Below, one piece after another: positions 13,750 to 22,500 of a stretch of 64,000 nucleotides of DNA. Each line of letters opens with the position of its first letter. The first letter of the stretch is position 1. Under the pieces are notes generated by a model. It saw only the letters and a program-made list of their open reading frames with translations. It was not told where the DNA came from and ran no database searches. Made by a program: the position numbers and the translations under genes. This DNA is from Halichondria panicea (taxonomy: Eukaryota; Porifera; Demospongiae; Suberitida; Halichondriidae), in NCBI RefSeq assembly GCF_963675165.1, contig NC_087383.1, positions 5,372,839-5,436,838 of the forward strand. The letters run 5' to 3'.

Positions 13750-16700
13750 ACTCGCTTGGGCATGCGCACCGAGGCACATGTACCACAGCTATAACAGTCA
13801 CACTTATTCTGCACTTTTCCCACGCCTATGTCCAAAATACACCATGCAGCACGCAAGCAGCACAAATGCTAAACAAATGCCAGATATGTGCAAGATGTAA
13901 GTGCACGTGTGTTGCTGATATGTGCTGCATGCGTGCTGCTCATATTGCATTTTTGTAAGGGAATTAATTGTCAGCTAAATTGAGCTGTAAGGTTTCTCTC
14001 TTGAACGCTGCAATCTGATTGGGCTGCAAGTTTTTTGCAGTTGGAACAAAAACGCGTGGGCGGCCACGGGATAGTCCGTTGGTTTGTTTGTTTGTTTGTC
14101 GCGAGTATATCTACTCACCTGGATGCCATAGCGCTGCATAGATAGCCTTCACTCAACAATATCTCGCTTTAAATAGTGACAGATTTCGATGTTTGTCGAA
14201 CAAAAGCTAAGAAGCTTAAACAAGCTTGTGACTGGGTCTGCTTACCTGGATGTTCTAGCACTGCGTTTACAGCATGGGTAGTCTCCACACAACAAGTTAG
14301 TACTTTCGGTCTAAATGAAAGCGAGCAAAATGTAGCTTGAACAGAACTTGTGAACTGGGTTATTTACGTGATCCTGTACCAGGAACAATGGAACACGGTC
14401 ACTAAAGTAGAAAGCTAGAATTATCTAGCTCCTGCTGACTAAGTATTTGTACCAGAATACCGTATAGCGGGTAATTTTCGGGGGACAAAATATTCGTGGT
14501 TCAGCTATATTGAGACATTTCGTGGGTAAATGTTCGTGGTTGAGCTTGCACTGCAGTCTGCAGGTAAAGGTAGGTAAGGTCGCTTCATTCGTGGGTAAAA
14601 TATTTGTGGTCAGACCTCCAACCACGAAAACCACAAATATTTTGCCCCACGAAAATTACCCGCTATACCAGTAGTAGAAAGCTAAAATTGTGACTGGTTG
14701 TTGGCTGACTCTGGATCCTATACTCCAGTCTGGCAGGAGCCATATCTCTAAGTCTAAGACTCCAGGCTTCTTAGCTGAATCAGTAGAAAGCTAAAATTGT
14801 GACTGGTTGTTGGCTGACTCTGGATCCTATACTCCAGTCTGGCAGGAGCCATATCTCTAAGTCTAAGACTCCAGGCTTCTTTGCTGAATCCTGTGATCCC
14901 AGTCCACAGTGCATGTCTCATGTGACATGTACATGTACGTACCACTCAATGTTTCAGCAGATTCCAGTCTGGTTTATTACCCGAGGCGCGCGTGGGCAGC
15001 CACGGGTATAGTAGTCTGTTGGTTTGTTTGTTTGTGATAGCCTTTTCTACTCACCTGGATGCTACAGCACTGCGTTTACGGGTAGCCTTCATACAACAAT
15101 ATCGTTTAAATAGTGGCAGATTTTGATTAAAGCTTCTTTGTCGAGCAAAAGCTAAGAAGCTTGCATTTGCACGTTGGCAGCCAGCTAGCTACAGGTGGCC
15201 TTGACAATGTACATTTGTATTTGCAGCTGAAGTGATCCGTACCAGGAACAATTGAATAAGAATTTTGGTTGTGACTCACTCTGGCTGACTTTGGATCCTA
15301 CTCCAGCCGGCCTGGCAGGAGCCATACTTCTCTAAGTCTAAGATTTCTTAGGAGGCGGCTGATCCATAAGACTAGCATGCTACATGCACTGCAATAATAT
15401 TGCAATATTATAATTATATCACTCCTCTGCATGGTTTCTTTATTATCATGTCACCAGCCGAGGGTTTGCACTTTAGTGCTCTGGTTTGTTTGTTTGTGAT
15501 GCCTATTCTACTCACCATAGCACTGCGTTTATAGCATGAATAGCCTCACACAATGAGATCTTGATTTAAATAGTGGCAGATTTTGATGTTAATTAAAGCT
15601 TCGTTGTTGAATAAAAGCTAAGAAGCTTGTACTTGCACGTTGGTAGCTATTATAGCTAGCTATAACTACACGCAGCCTTTATTCGAGGTCAAATACGTAT
15701 TACAGCTGCTGAAGCGATCCGGCACCAGAAACAATGGAAAAGGGTCACTAAAGTATCACTAAAGTAGAAAGCTAGAATTATGTTTTATGGCTGTTGCTTC
15801 TTTATTTATTTCTGCCCCAGAGCATACAGTCAGACTTCGATTTAAGGCGACCCTTCAAATATGCGACACCCAGGAGCTTCAGCAAATTTCTGACCTCTAA
15901 AAATAGTGACAGCTGCGTTGGCAATTATTTTTTAATGTCGTGTTCTAAATAGAAGTAAATGTAGCCACTCCCTAGCCTCGATTGTAGCTCACTAGAAAAT
16001 CTAAGCAGCCTATAATCGAGGCAAGTAGACTCTGTAAAGTTACTTCTAATTAGATGCGACCCTCTAAATATGCGACACCAGGACTTTAATAAAATTTTTC
16101 AACCTCCAAAAGAAGCGACCTCTGGCTTCGTAATTATTAAAAAGTGTTGCTTTAAATCGAGGTCTTACAGTACCCCACAGCTAGGAGCTATATCAAACTA
16201 AGACTCGAAGCTTCTTTGCTGCTTTTGCAAGTTGCTGTGATTCTAGTCTACAATCTAATCCACAATGCATATACTACTAAAACTCCAATCTCGACATCAT
16301 ACAAGCCTCTAGCTCCTGTTACTTGCTGCTTATAGCCAGCATTGTATAACACTCTTTCGGTTGCTATACATGCACCTGTAGATCATGCCAACAGTCGAGG
16401 GTTAGCACTTCGGTGCTCTAGTTGTAGAAGAGGACCTGCCGAAGTTTTAACGAGTACCGTATTACTAGAATATTTGCTGGTGAAAAACCTTCAAATCAGC
16501 AGGAAATTTAACCCTTTGCGTACTACATGTATTGTGTTCTGGCAAGGATCGTGTGTATTAATTAATTTACTAGTAATAATTTAGGTTTTGCGGATTTTAT
16601 TGTTCCAAATAATATTGATCAACCATTGCAAAGTTTGCAAATGTTTGATGCTCGCAAAACGGTATTTTACATTTTCTGTAAATAATTAAAAAAGGGGTGT

Positions 16701-17600
16701 ATCTGCAATATGGCAACCATCAGGAGACCCTTCATCTTGTGCAAGTGATAAAAAAATTTCTCAGTTGATCGTGCTCTGTCATGCCCTAAGCCCAGAGGCA
16801 CCTCTTACTGACTACACCGCTGTCACATTAATAGTAGGGTTTTATTAGGGGGGTGAGTACTTCTCCCTTTGGGATTTATAACTATACACGGCCTTAATAG
16901 AAAGTTAGCACTTCCTTCCTTCCGGCAACTCCAGACTACTGTAAGATAATAATAGTGTTGCAAGCGTGCGCTTGCTAATGCCTCTCGCCATGTTTTTGCT
17001 TTCGCTCAGAGTGTACGTTATAGAAGAAGTAAATAATTTGTTCGCAAGAAACGGGTGTCCACAGTTAATAGTGAATACTGATAGTCTTAAATGGCCTGTA
17101 ACCAAACAGTGGGAGCAAACCTTTGTCAAAGGCATAGTCAGTAGTCTGTGAGAAAAGTATTAAAGACAGAATTCAATCACAGAAAGATAACAAGCAGTCT
17201 AAAAAGAGTTAATCAGAAAAGGTTGGTTTGTGGCTTACTAGGACCTCAACAAGAAGAAAATCAGGATCTGGGGTTCAAAATGGATTCTCTTACACGTGGT
17301 ATTGAGCGCGCATGCGAATAAAGGGTGTGTCTGCAAGTTTACAAAAATTAATAATGGCTACTAAAATAGCTAGCTTCTCTAGCAGCTCTTTCTGACTCTT
17401 GTCAATTGACTAGAAAGTTTGTGCGAACAGATGATGCTACGAAAGATTCTGAAGAGACTGCAACAGCCTTCAATGTGAGTCAAACTAGCCATAACTCGAG
17501 AAAGAAGCTTTAGTTTGCTAATCCACAAATCAAAATCCAAGCTTACAGAAGCTGTTAGTTTTCGTCGCATTGCAACCATTGAGCAGTTACAGCTGGAGCA

Positions 17601-17636
<36 letters not shown>

Positions 17637-19270
17637 AGAGGAGGTTGGACACGATCACGTGCGCCACTTTTTTTGCTGAGCTGGCACAAAAATTGACAAT
17701 GACTTCTATGTAAACTTCTAGCTGATGTTGCACGGTCATTAGAGACTGAAGGCAAACTTTATGTGCCACCTGGCTTCTTTTAATATAAAACTTTCATTAT
17801 AACCAACCCGATCCCCACCGATCCCCTCTATTCTGGCGAGTTATCAGTGCATACAGTGTTTACTAGATTCTTGCCAGCCAGTACAATGCAAGCTGCATAC
17901 AGCACCGCTGAACTATACTCTACCCTATAGTCTAGCTAATCTTGGTCCAGCCAGACAACAGGTACAGCTAGTCCGGTGTTACAAGTCAGCAAAGCAAGAA
18001 TATCCATAACTTTTTTATTACAGTTATTCGGTATCTATGGTAACGTGAGCAGAGACCTTAGGAATGTCACATGATTGATGACGCGTGGCCAACCTCCTCT
18101 GCACACACACACACACAGTCAGCTACACGTTACCGTATCCCTCGTGCGGCTACGTCTCGAGGCATAATTAAGGAGACACAATAATACCCATAAGTAGCTT
18201 TTTTACGTTGCAAAATGAACGGTGAAGACCTGGTACAGTATAATATTTAGATAGGTTGCATCTAATTGGAGGTACAAATGTAGCTCCATATAATTATACA
18301 TGTACATGTAGTTAACATGCCTCGATTCAAGTCGCTTAAAAACATGTACATGTATTTAACAGTTAGTGGGCTAGAATCGAGGCTAGGTTGTGGGTACATT
18401 AACCATAATTATTTAGGACGCGACATTAAAAAATATTTGTTAACGCAATTGTCGCTACTTTTAGATAGAAATTTTCCTAAGTTCACAGGTGTTGCATAGT
18501 AATTTGGAGGGTCGCCTTAGATAAAGACATTACTGTAAGTTGTACTACTAACAGCTAGTACAGTACATGTACTTTAACCAGGATGATTTCACTCACAGTT
18601 GAAATTGGTTTGTAACAAAGAGTGAAAGCCTTTGGTGTGATAACCCACTGCAACAGATCAGTTTGACGTGCAGTCATAGCTGCATTCTTATCCAAAATCT
18701 TGTGAATAGAGGGAAGAGTATTGAACACCGTCCTCTGAGTGTGCAAAATAATTATTATAACATTATAGCTACATGTACATACATGTAGTTTTTCATGTAC
18801 ATTTATATATACAGTCATGCATAATTGTATGATAGTGGCTGGAGAGTGCATGTACAGCAATTAATACCATACCACATCCGACTCTCATTTACCTCAATTT
18901 AAGACAAGACATTAATTATGACGCGTGGCCAACCTCCCCTGGGTCTGGCAACAGTGTGCACGTGGAGTTGTCCCAGTGGAATTTTTTATGGCGCTGTAAT
19001 TACATTGTACATCAATTATGGTAACAATCACAACAACAAATTAATCAGCGAGAAACTGCGTACCATTTCATCAATCTGCTTGTCCTCATCCTCCCTGTAC
19101 ATTGGTGGGTAAGGTCTCAGCAGGGTGTCATGGCGATAGCTGCTCATGGCCGCCCAGAATAGACTTAAAAGAAAATCACATCCCAGTTGGTTGCTTCTTA
19201 ATTTAGTGTAGAGGGTGTCTTGTGTATAATTTGATGGCTCAGATTGTTCTGTTGGGTAGATTTTTGACAT
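3742..19270 (-). CDS. PARP16: PARP16, tail-anchored mono-ADP-ribosyltransferase
   Basis: The six exons, in coding order, are 19270-19064, 18734-18597, 9286-9074, 5015-4864, 4097-3966 and 3877-3742. All splice phases agree and give 325 aa, against about 323 in human PARP16. The family is an ER- and nuclear-envelope-anchored mono-ADP-ribosyltransferase acting in the unfolded-protein response. The N-terminal alpha-helical region is in exons 1-2 (Y-R-H-D-T-L-L-R-P-Y-P). The NAD-binding H-Y-Y triad is intact: His165 in F-A-F-H-G-S, Tyr195 in F-G-E-G-T-Y-L and Tyr270 in R-L-K-Y-I-L-L-Y. Exon 6 encodes one hydrophobic segment (about 287-311) followed by T-F-Q-R-F-Y, matching the luminal tail anchor. 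The start is the first ATG of an exon open to the promoter side. Intron 2 is 9.3 kb and full of transposon copies, the last intron is only 88 nt, and the gene is divergent from KHDC4. Identification is by eye. Confidence 0.93.
4144..4773. mobile_element. ATAGAT-type long-TIR MITE filling PARP16 intron 4
   Basis: Inverted termini AGATTGAAGAGAGAGGGATA and TATCCCCTTCTCTTCAATCT mark a roughly 630-bp non-autonomous element. It occupies most of the intron between PARP16 exons 4097-3966 and 5015-4864. Flanking 9-mers (agtagtagc and ggtagttct) agree at 5 of 9 positions, so the target duplication is degenerate at best. No coding capacity is seen. Confidence 0.65.
5299..5683. mobile_element. CAGAGGAGG-terminus MITE with 9-bp duplication
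   Basis: A 385-bp element beginning CAGAGGAGGAATGCCAG and ending CTGGCATTCCTCCTCTG. It is flanked by the perfect 9-bp direct repeat gggtgtagc at 5290-5298 and 5684-5692. Long inverted termini plus a 9-bp duplication fit Mutator-like (MULE) transposition. It lies within PARP16 intron 3 and has no open reading frame of note. Confidence 0.85.
7295..7739. mobile_element. foldback (near-perfect palindrome) MITE
   Basis: A 445-bp element that is almost entirely one inverted repeat, with arms of about 170-200 bp and a loop near 7470-7545. The ends are CAGAGGAGG and CCTCCTCTG. The perfect 9-bp duplication gtggtggag lies at 7286-7294 and 7740-7748. The right arm contains a run of C (near 7590-7606), the left arm a shorter run of G. 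A transcript would form a long hairpin. It lies in PARP16 intron 2/3 sequence and is non-coding. Confidence 0.88.
8020..8870. other. intronic repeat-like DNA, no gene
   Basis: Within the intron upstream of PARP16 exon 5015-4864. It contains locally repeated phrases (cgagatgagaagtcttgaaa-type words near 8320 and 8470; aatccagctgg-type words several times), which suggests a decayed tandem or dispersed repeat. No exon is supported. Confidence 0.4.
9424..10025. mobile_element. Tc1/mariner-like MITE, CAGTAGCGGTCAAAA ends
   Basis: A 602-bp element bounded by inverted termini CAGTAGCGGTCAAAA and TTTTGACCGCTACTG, each abutting a TA dinucleotide (9422-9423 and 10026-10027). The TIR extends inward through GTACCCGTTCCGTTTACGTA. 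The TA duplication and CAGT start fit Tc1/mariner/pogo-type mobilisation. It is inserted in PARP16 intron 2 just upstream of exon 9286-9074. Confidence 0.85.
10638..10791. mobile_element. 154-bp CAGAGGAGG-terminus MITE with 9-bp duplication
   Basis: The left end CAGAGGAGGTACGACAGGCG is mirrored by CGCCTGTCGTACCTCCTCTG at the right. The perfect 9-bp duplication ctctgtgat lies at 10629-10637 and 10792-10800. It is the shortest member of the group sharing this terminal 9-mer and lies in PARP16 intron 2. Confidence 0.88.
10990..11570. repeat. dispersed repeat copy (CTCGCCATGTTTTTGC family)
   Basis: The phrase GCCTCTCGCCATGTTTTTGC followed by CGCTCAAAAG recurs near 11050, 16980 and 36145, and in diverged form near 5065. 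Downstream sequence (gtggcttaccagg, cacaggaataattaaaggg) is also shared with 17225-17340. These are copies of a dispersed element whose ends I could not define. Confidence 0.5.
11803..11828. repeat. CA microsatellite inside a dispersed repeat
   Basis: A run of (CA)n sits in a repeat unit beginning ttgagcagttacagctgga and ending ccgtatccctc...gaggcataatta. The same unit at 17590-18170 carries a transposon inside its CA run, so this copy represents the empty site. Confidence 0.8.
11915..12975. mobile_element. foldback element interrupted by a second element
   Basis: Inverted arms GACCGTCCCTGACGGGA with TCAGGATTTGTCTTG (left, about 11918-11975) and CAAAGACAAATCCTGACA with TCCCGTCAGGGACGGTC (right, about 12920-12973) bound the outer element. 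An ATAGAT-type element (11987-12749) sits inside it. No open reading frame is present. It lies in PARP16 intron 2. Confidence 0.75.
11987..12749. mobile_element. ATAGAT-type long-TIR MITE (nested copy)
   Basis: Termini AGAGATACAAAAGAAAGGGG and CCCCTTTCTTTTGTATCTCT. Internally homologous to the copy at 32451-33199 (both carry a gcgtggctaaaactacaaag phrase near the left end and ctaaaagtatactaaagcag in the middle). The target duplication is not clear. It lies inside the foldback element of 11915-12975. Confidence 0.8.
13715..13742. repeat. CA microsatellite
   Basis: A (CA)n run in PARP16 intron 2, again within a dispersed repeat that continues with a gcatgcgcaccgaggca phrase, also seen near 3680. 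Confidence 0.7.
14460..14668. mobile_element. palindromic CCGTATAGCGGG MITE
   Basis: Left end CCGTATAGCGGGTAATTTTC, preceded by TA. The right end reads GAAAATTACCCGCTATAC. Internal phrases built on attcgtgg occur in both orientations. Related copies lie at 25546-25743 and 63291-63463. Confidence 0.75.
14671..14888. repeat. tandem duplication, two units of about 109 bp
   Basis: Two nearly identical direct units, each starting agtagaaagctaaaattg and ending near gctgaatc, differ by one or two bases (ttagctg versus tttgctg). The near identity indicates a recent duplication within the surrounding transposon copy. Confidence 0.85.
14977..15484 (+). mobile_element. hairpin-ended (Helitron-like) element, near-complete copy
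   Basis: Starts TTACCCGAGGCGCGCGTGGG with an A before it and ends with the hairpin GCACT-TT-AGTGC followed by TCTGG and T. The family lacks terminal inverted repeats and target duplications. The 3' hairpin plus CTRR and host T resemble a Helitron end, which is an inference. Non-coding, in PARP16 intron 2. Confidence 0.6.
15485..16421 (+). mobile_element. second Helitron-like copy, split by a MITE
   Basis: Directly abuts the previous copy. It lacks the TTACCCGAGG head and ends with hairpin GCACT-TCG-GTGC and CTAG followed by T. A TA-flanked MITE at 15827-16170 is inserted in it. Confidence 0.55.
15827..16170. mobile_element. TA-flanked MITE, CAGTCAGACTTCGATTTAA ends
   Basis: A 344-bp element with left end CAGTCAGACTTCGATTTAA and right end TTTAAATCGAGGTCTTACAG, each next to TA. 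Phrases with atgcgacaccaggactt and aatatgcgacacccagg show an internal repeat. The TA duplication suggests Tc1/mariner/pogo mobilisation. Confidence 0.7.
16457..16680. mobile_element. MITE, CCGTATTACTAG family copy 1
   Basis: Begins after TA with CCGTATTACTAGAATATTTG. The interior (gatcaaccattgcaaag, tttgcggattttattg) is the reverse complement of the copy at 25842-26062 over most of its length. The right end is slightly degraded. Confidence 0.7.
17606..17635. repeat. CA microsatellite interrupted by an insertion
   Basis: A (CA)n run that stops at the left end of the element at 17636 and resumes at 18102. The last and first nine bases, cacacacac, form the target duplication of that element. 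Confidence 0.85.
17636..18101. mobile_element. CAGAGGAGG-terminus MITE inserted in a CA repeat
   Basis: A 466-bp element starting CAGAGGAGGTTGG and ending CCAACCTCCTCTG, flanked by cacacacac on both sides. It interrupts the CA run of a dispersed repeat whose uninterrupted copy is at about 11760-11875. Non-coding. Confidence 0.82.
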
Positions 19271-19578
19271 CTTATGATGCAGTGATTAATCGTTGATGGC
19301 TTAACAATCTATAACACGTATGTACGTACCATGTAGGTAGTACTATTGTCTATGGTAGTGTAGAATCTAGACACTACCTACAGACTTCGGTTTCTACACT
19401 AGATACTTTGTTCGACATGTTAAATCATCCAGGGTCGTGCAGAGGGTCGTCTACTTTAGAGATCTGTATCCAATTATGCGAAAGAATAAATAAGCCCAGC
19501 ACATGTTTCCAGAGTGTATGTGTACGTGTGAAGCTGCTACATTGCATATTGATTGATGGTACTACTATACACTATACT
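19271..19578. promoter_or_regulatory. bidirectional promoter region PARP16/KHDC4
   Basis: 308 bp between the divergent start codons of PARP16 (minus) and KHDC4 (plus). It holds an imperfect inverted repeat around 19350-19402 (ggtagtgtagaa, tagacactacc, ttctacacta). No TATA box is obvious. A shared promoter is inferred from spacing; transcription starts are unknown. Confidence 0.55.
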
Positions 19579-22500
19579 ATGACAAGGTAGGTTAGATCTC
19601 CGTCTGTTTGCTATAATCCATTCAAATTATACACTTAACACTGTAGACTACTACACTCCACAGTATGACAGAATGCACATTTAATAAAGGGAGTATATAA
19701 TTATTACGAGACTTTCGTACTTCTAAAATAGGCGCCATTCTGATTATGCGCCAACTAGACTGAAAAGTAATTTTGAGGTCTCCATATAGAGCTCCACATG
19801 GCTACAGAGATTATTTTTTGGTGGCGGCGCCTTGCTTAAATGGAGGAGGATGTGCGAGACACCTCCTCCACTTAAGAAGCATCATCCTCCACCTGTAGTT
19901 GCCACAAAAAAGTCAGTTGGAAGGCCAAGGATAAACTTCAGGATCGTTTTACAGACCTGAACCTCGAGTTGCATAATGTTTTAGGGCGGCCTGAAATCAA
20001 GGATACCACTTGCTCAAAGAACAATGGAAAGGGTCACTACAACAGAAAGCTAGAATTTTGACTGGTTTGTTGTCTCTGGGATCCATCCTACTTACTTCTC
20101 TAAGACTCCAGTCTTCTTTGCTGTGATCAGGACCTACATGTAGTCCACAGTGCATATTTTATGTACCACTCCCAGTCTGGTTTAATTTTGATTGCTCCTG
20201 AGTTGCTGTGCTAGACAGCTCAGTCATAAATATTGAGGGTTTGCACTTAAGTGCTCTAGTTATTGACCATCTCACAATAACCTATTATAAACAAATTGTT
20301 GTATTCGCATTTTTTATATTTATTTTCTTCTAAAAGTGATATTTCAGTACCCCCTACTAAGAAGCGTCGCTCGAAATGGGACATGGTTACCACTGAAACA
20401 GAAACTACAACCAGTGGTGCAGCAGCTGCTGCTGCCGCTGCAAAGATAAATGCGATGTTGGCCGCCAAAGGAAAACTAACTAAACCAGATAATGTTATTT
20501 TGGTAAGTCGAGTGTTTTTGTACGTATACAACACATGTGCAGGAGGGGGTACATTTACAATGTATATATGATATTATAATTATTGCATGCATGTATAATA
20601 TTTTTTTCATAATTATAATTATGCTTTCTAATAATTATAATCGTTGACTGACCTTGTGTTTCCACTGCCTGTCAGCCTCCCACCAAACCCACTCCACTAG
20701 GTACCTTGACCAGACCCACTATTGGGAGGGCAACCCTTCTGGCTCCACCCCAAAATGCCCCTCTACTATATTCCACACCACCCTCAGTGAGTGCCTTACA
20801 AACATACGTGTACCACCCGTTCAAGTAATTAATGGTCTGTAAGCTTTTTTATAGTGATTTTTAAGCAGTCAATGTAATTAAATTTCCCGTTCCTTTCACT
20901 ATGTATGCTTGCGTTGATTAGATTTTACTGTCCCCACCCACTTAAATGTATCGATTATGACAGTTTTATATCTACAGTGGAACCTCCGAATAACGGACAA
21001 GTTGGTGCAAGAGGTTATGTACGTCCGCTATTCAGAGGTTTCCTTTATTGGGAGGTCATACCATAAATTAAGGTTACATTACCCCAAAATAATGTGTTTA
21101 TGAGACAATAATGATTTCAAATACGATAAACTAAATCATGTAACCATGGTCTTTGGGAACAGATTAACTACATGTACCACAAATTGACATTATGTTGAAA
21201 TGTTGAGTGGCATGACAGCGAGTGAGATTGAATGGTGCAATTACAGCAGACTGAATCTGAACTGTGCATGCACACATGACAAGAATATACTTAGCTAACA
21301 GTCACAGCAGTCCTCTGCTTGTATTATAGAATTAGGAGCATGACCAACAATGTCATCCTGTTTCAAGTCCACACTGCAACTGCAGACCTGTCTACTCAGT
21401 TACTCAGAAGACTACTGAGTTCTCTTTCAAGCAGCAACATCCTCTACAACTGGCAAAGGGTCCATATAGGCATTTGTCCTTGATGGAAAGAAGTAAACTC
21501 GGTGATGCCATTCTTGCCATTCTTGTAGATCTATAACCACACCCTTCGTCGTTATAGGAGGTTAATTCTTGCACTAAATGTATCTTTCGTGCAAGGCTGT
21601 CGTCAGTTATCCAGAGTTTAGAGGTGTTCGCTATTCGGGGGTTGCAAGTACACTAGTGAGATAGTAAAAGCAGTTGGTACAAGGCATGCTGTCCGCTATA
21701 ACGGAGGGATCCGCTATTTAGAGAGTCCGTTATAAGAGGTTCCACTGTACATGTATTCCTTTTATTCCTTTATCCCCAGAGCCATTCGTTTATTCAAGAA
21801 AAGGTGTTTGTTGGACTCGAAGGAGCTTCAAACCAATTCAATTTGGCGGACCGTGTCAAGGGGCCGGACAACTCATATCTCAACCACATATCTGCTCAGA
21901 CAGGGGGAAAGGCATTCCTCCGGGGGAAGGGGTCAGGCTTTATCGAACCTACTTCTGGGAAAGAGTCGTTTGAAGCCCTGCATATCTTTATTAGGTGATT
22001 GAAAGAAATGCAATACATACATGTACATGGCAGGGTGAGTTCCACTATGATCCTGGACCATATAAATTCATTTGTTTTGTGTACGTACATAATTTATTAG
22101 TCTTTGTGTACATTTATATCCAATTTAAAGGTATAGTAGTGCAATACTTCTGTACATGAGCAATGTACATGTACATACAGCTACATGTATGTATGGATTT
22201 GGTCGTACAGATTGCAGTACATAATGCGTCGTACATCTATGATTATCCGGCAAAGATAACTAGTAGTGATCAACTCTGTTGAAAATGCATGTAAAACTTG
22301 CTGCATTGTATTAGGAGCTGATCCGCATAATTTAATTGTAATAGCCAATTTATGATCAGCAACAAAGGTATACCTGTATATATAATTATTCTGCATCATT
22401 CCTACGTAAATACATCGATCATCTTGTTGTAACGTACATGTACATGTATCAATTTCCCCTGTGCAATTACTCGCTGACGACGTGCAATTGCTGTACGAAT

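Larger units (their letters stand above)
14045..14976 (+). mobile_element. 5' part of hairpin-ended (Helitron-like) element, rearranged
   Basis: It begins with a diverged GTGGGCGGCCACGGG head followed by GGTTTGTTTG, like the other copies of this family. It is disrupted by a palindromic MITE at 14460-14668 and an internal tandem duplication at 14671-14888. The hairpin 3' end is not present before the next copy starts at 14977. Confidence 0.55.

Noticed and set aside
17379..17769. Open frames with runs of alternating valine and cysteine
   Set aside because: They are translations of the CA/GT microsatellite. The same holds near 13700 and 52230-52500.
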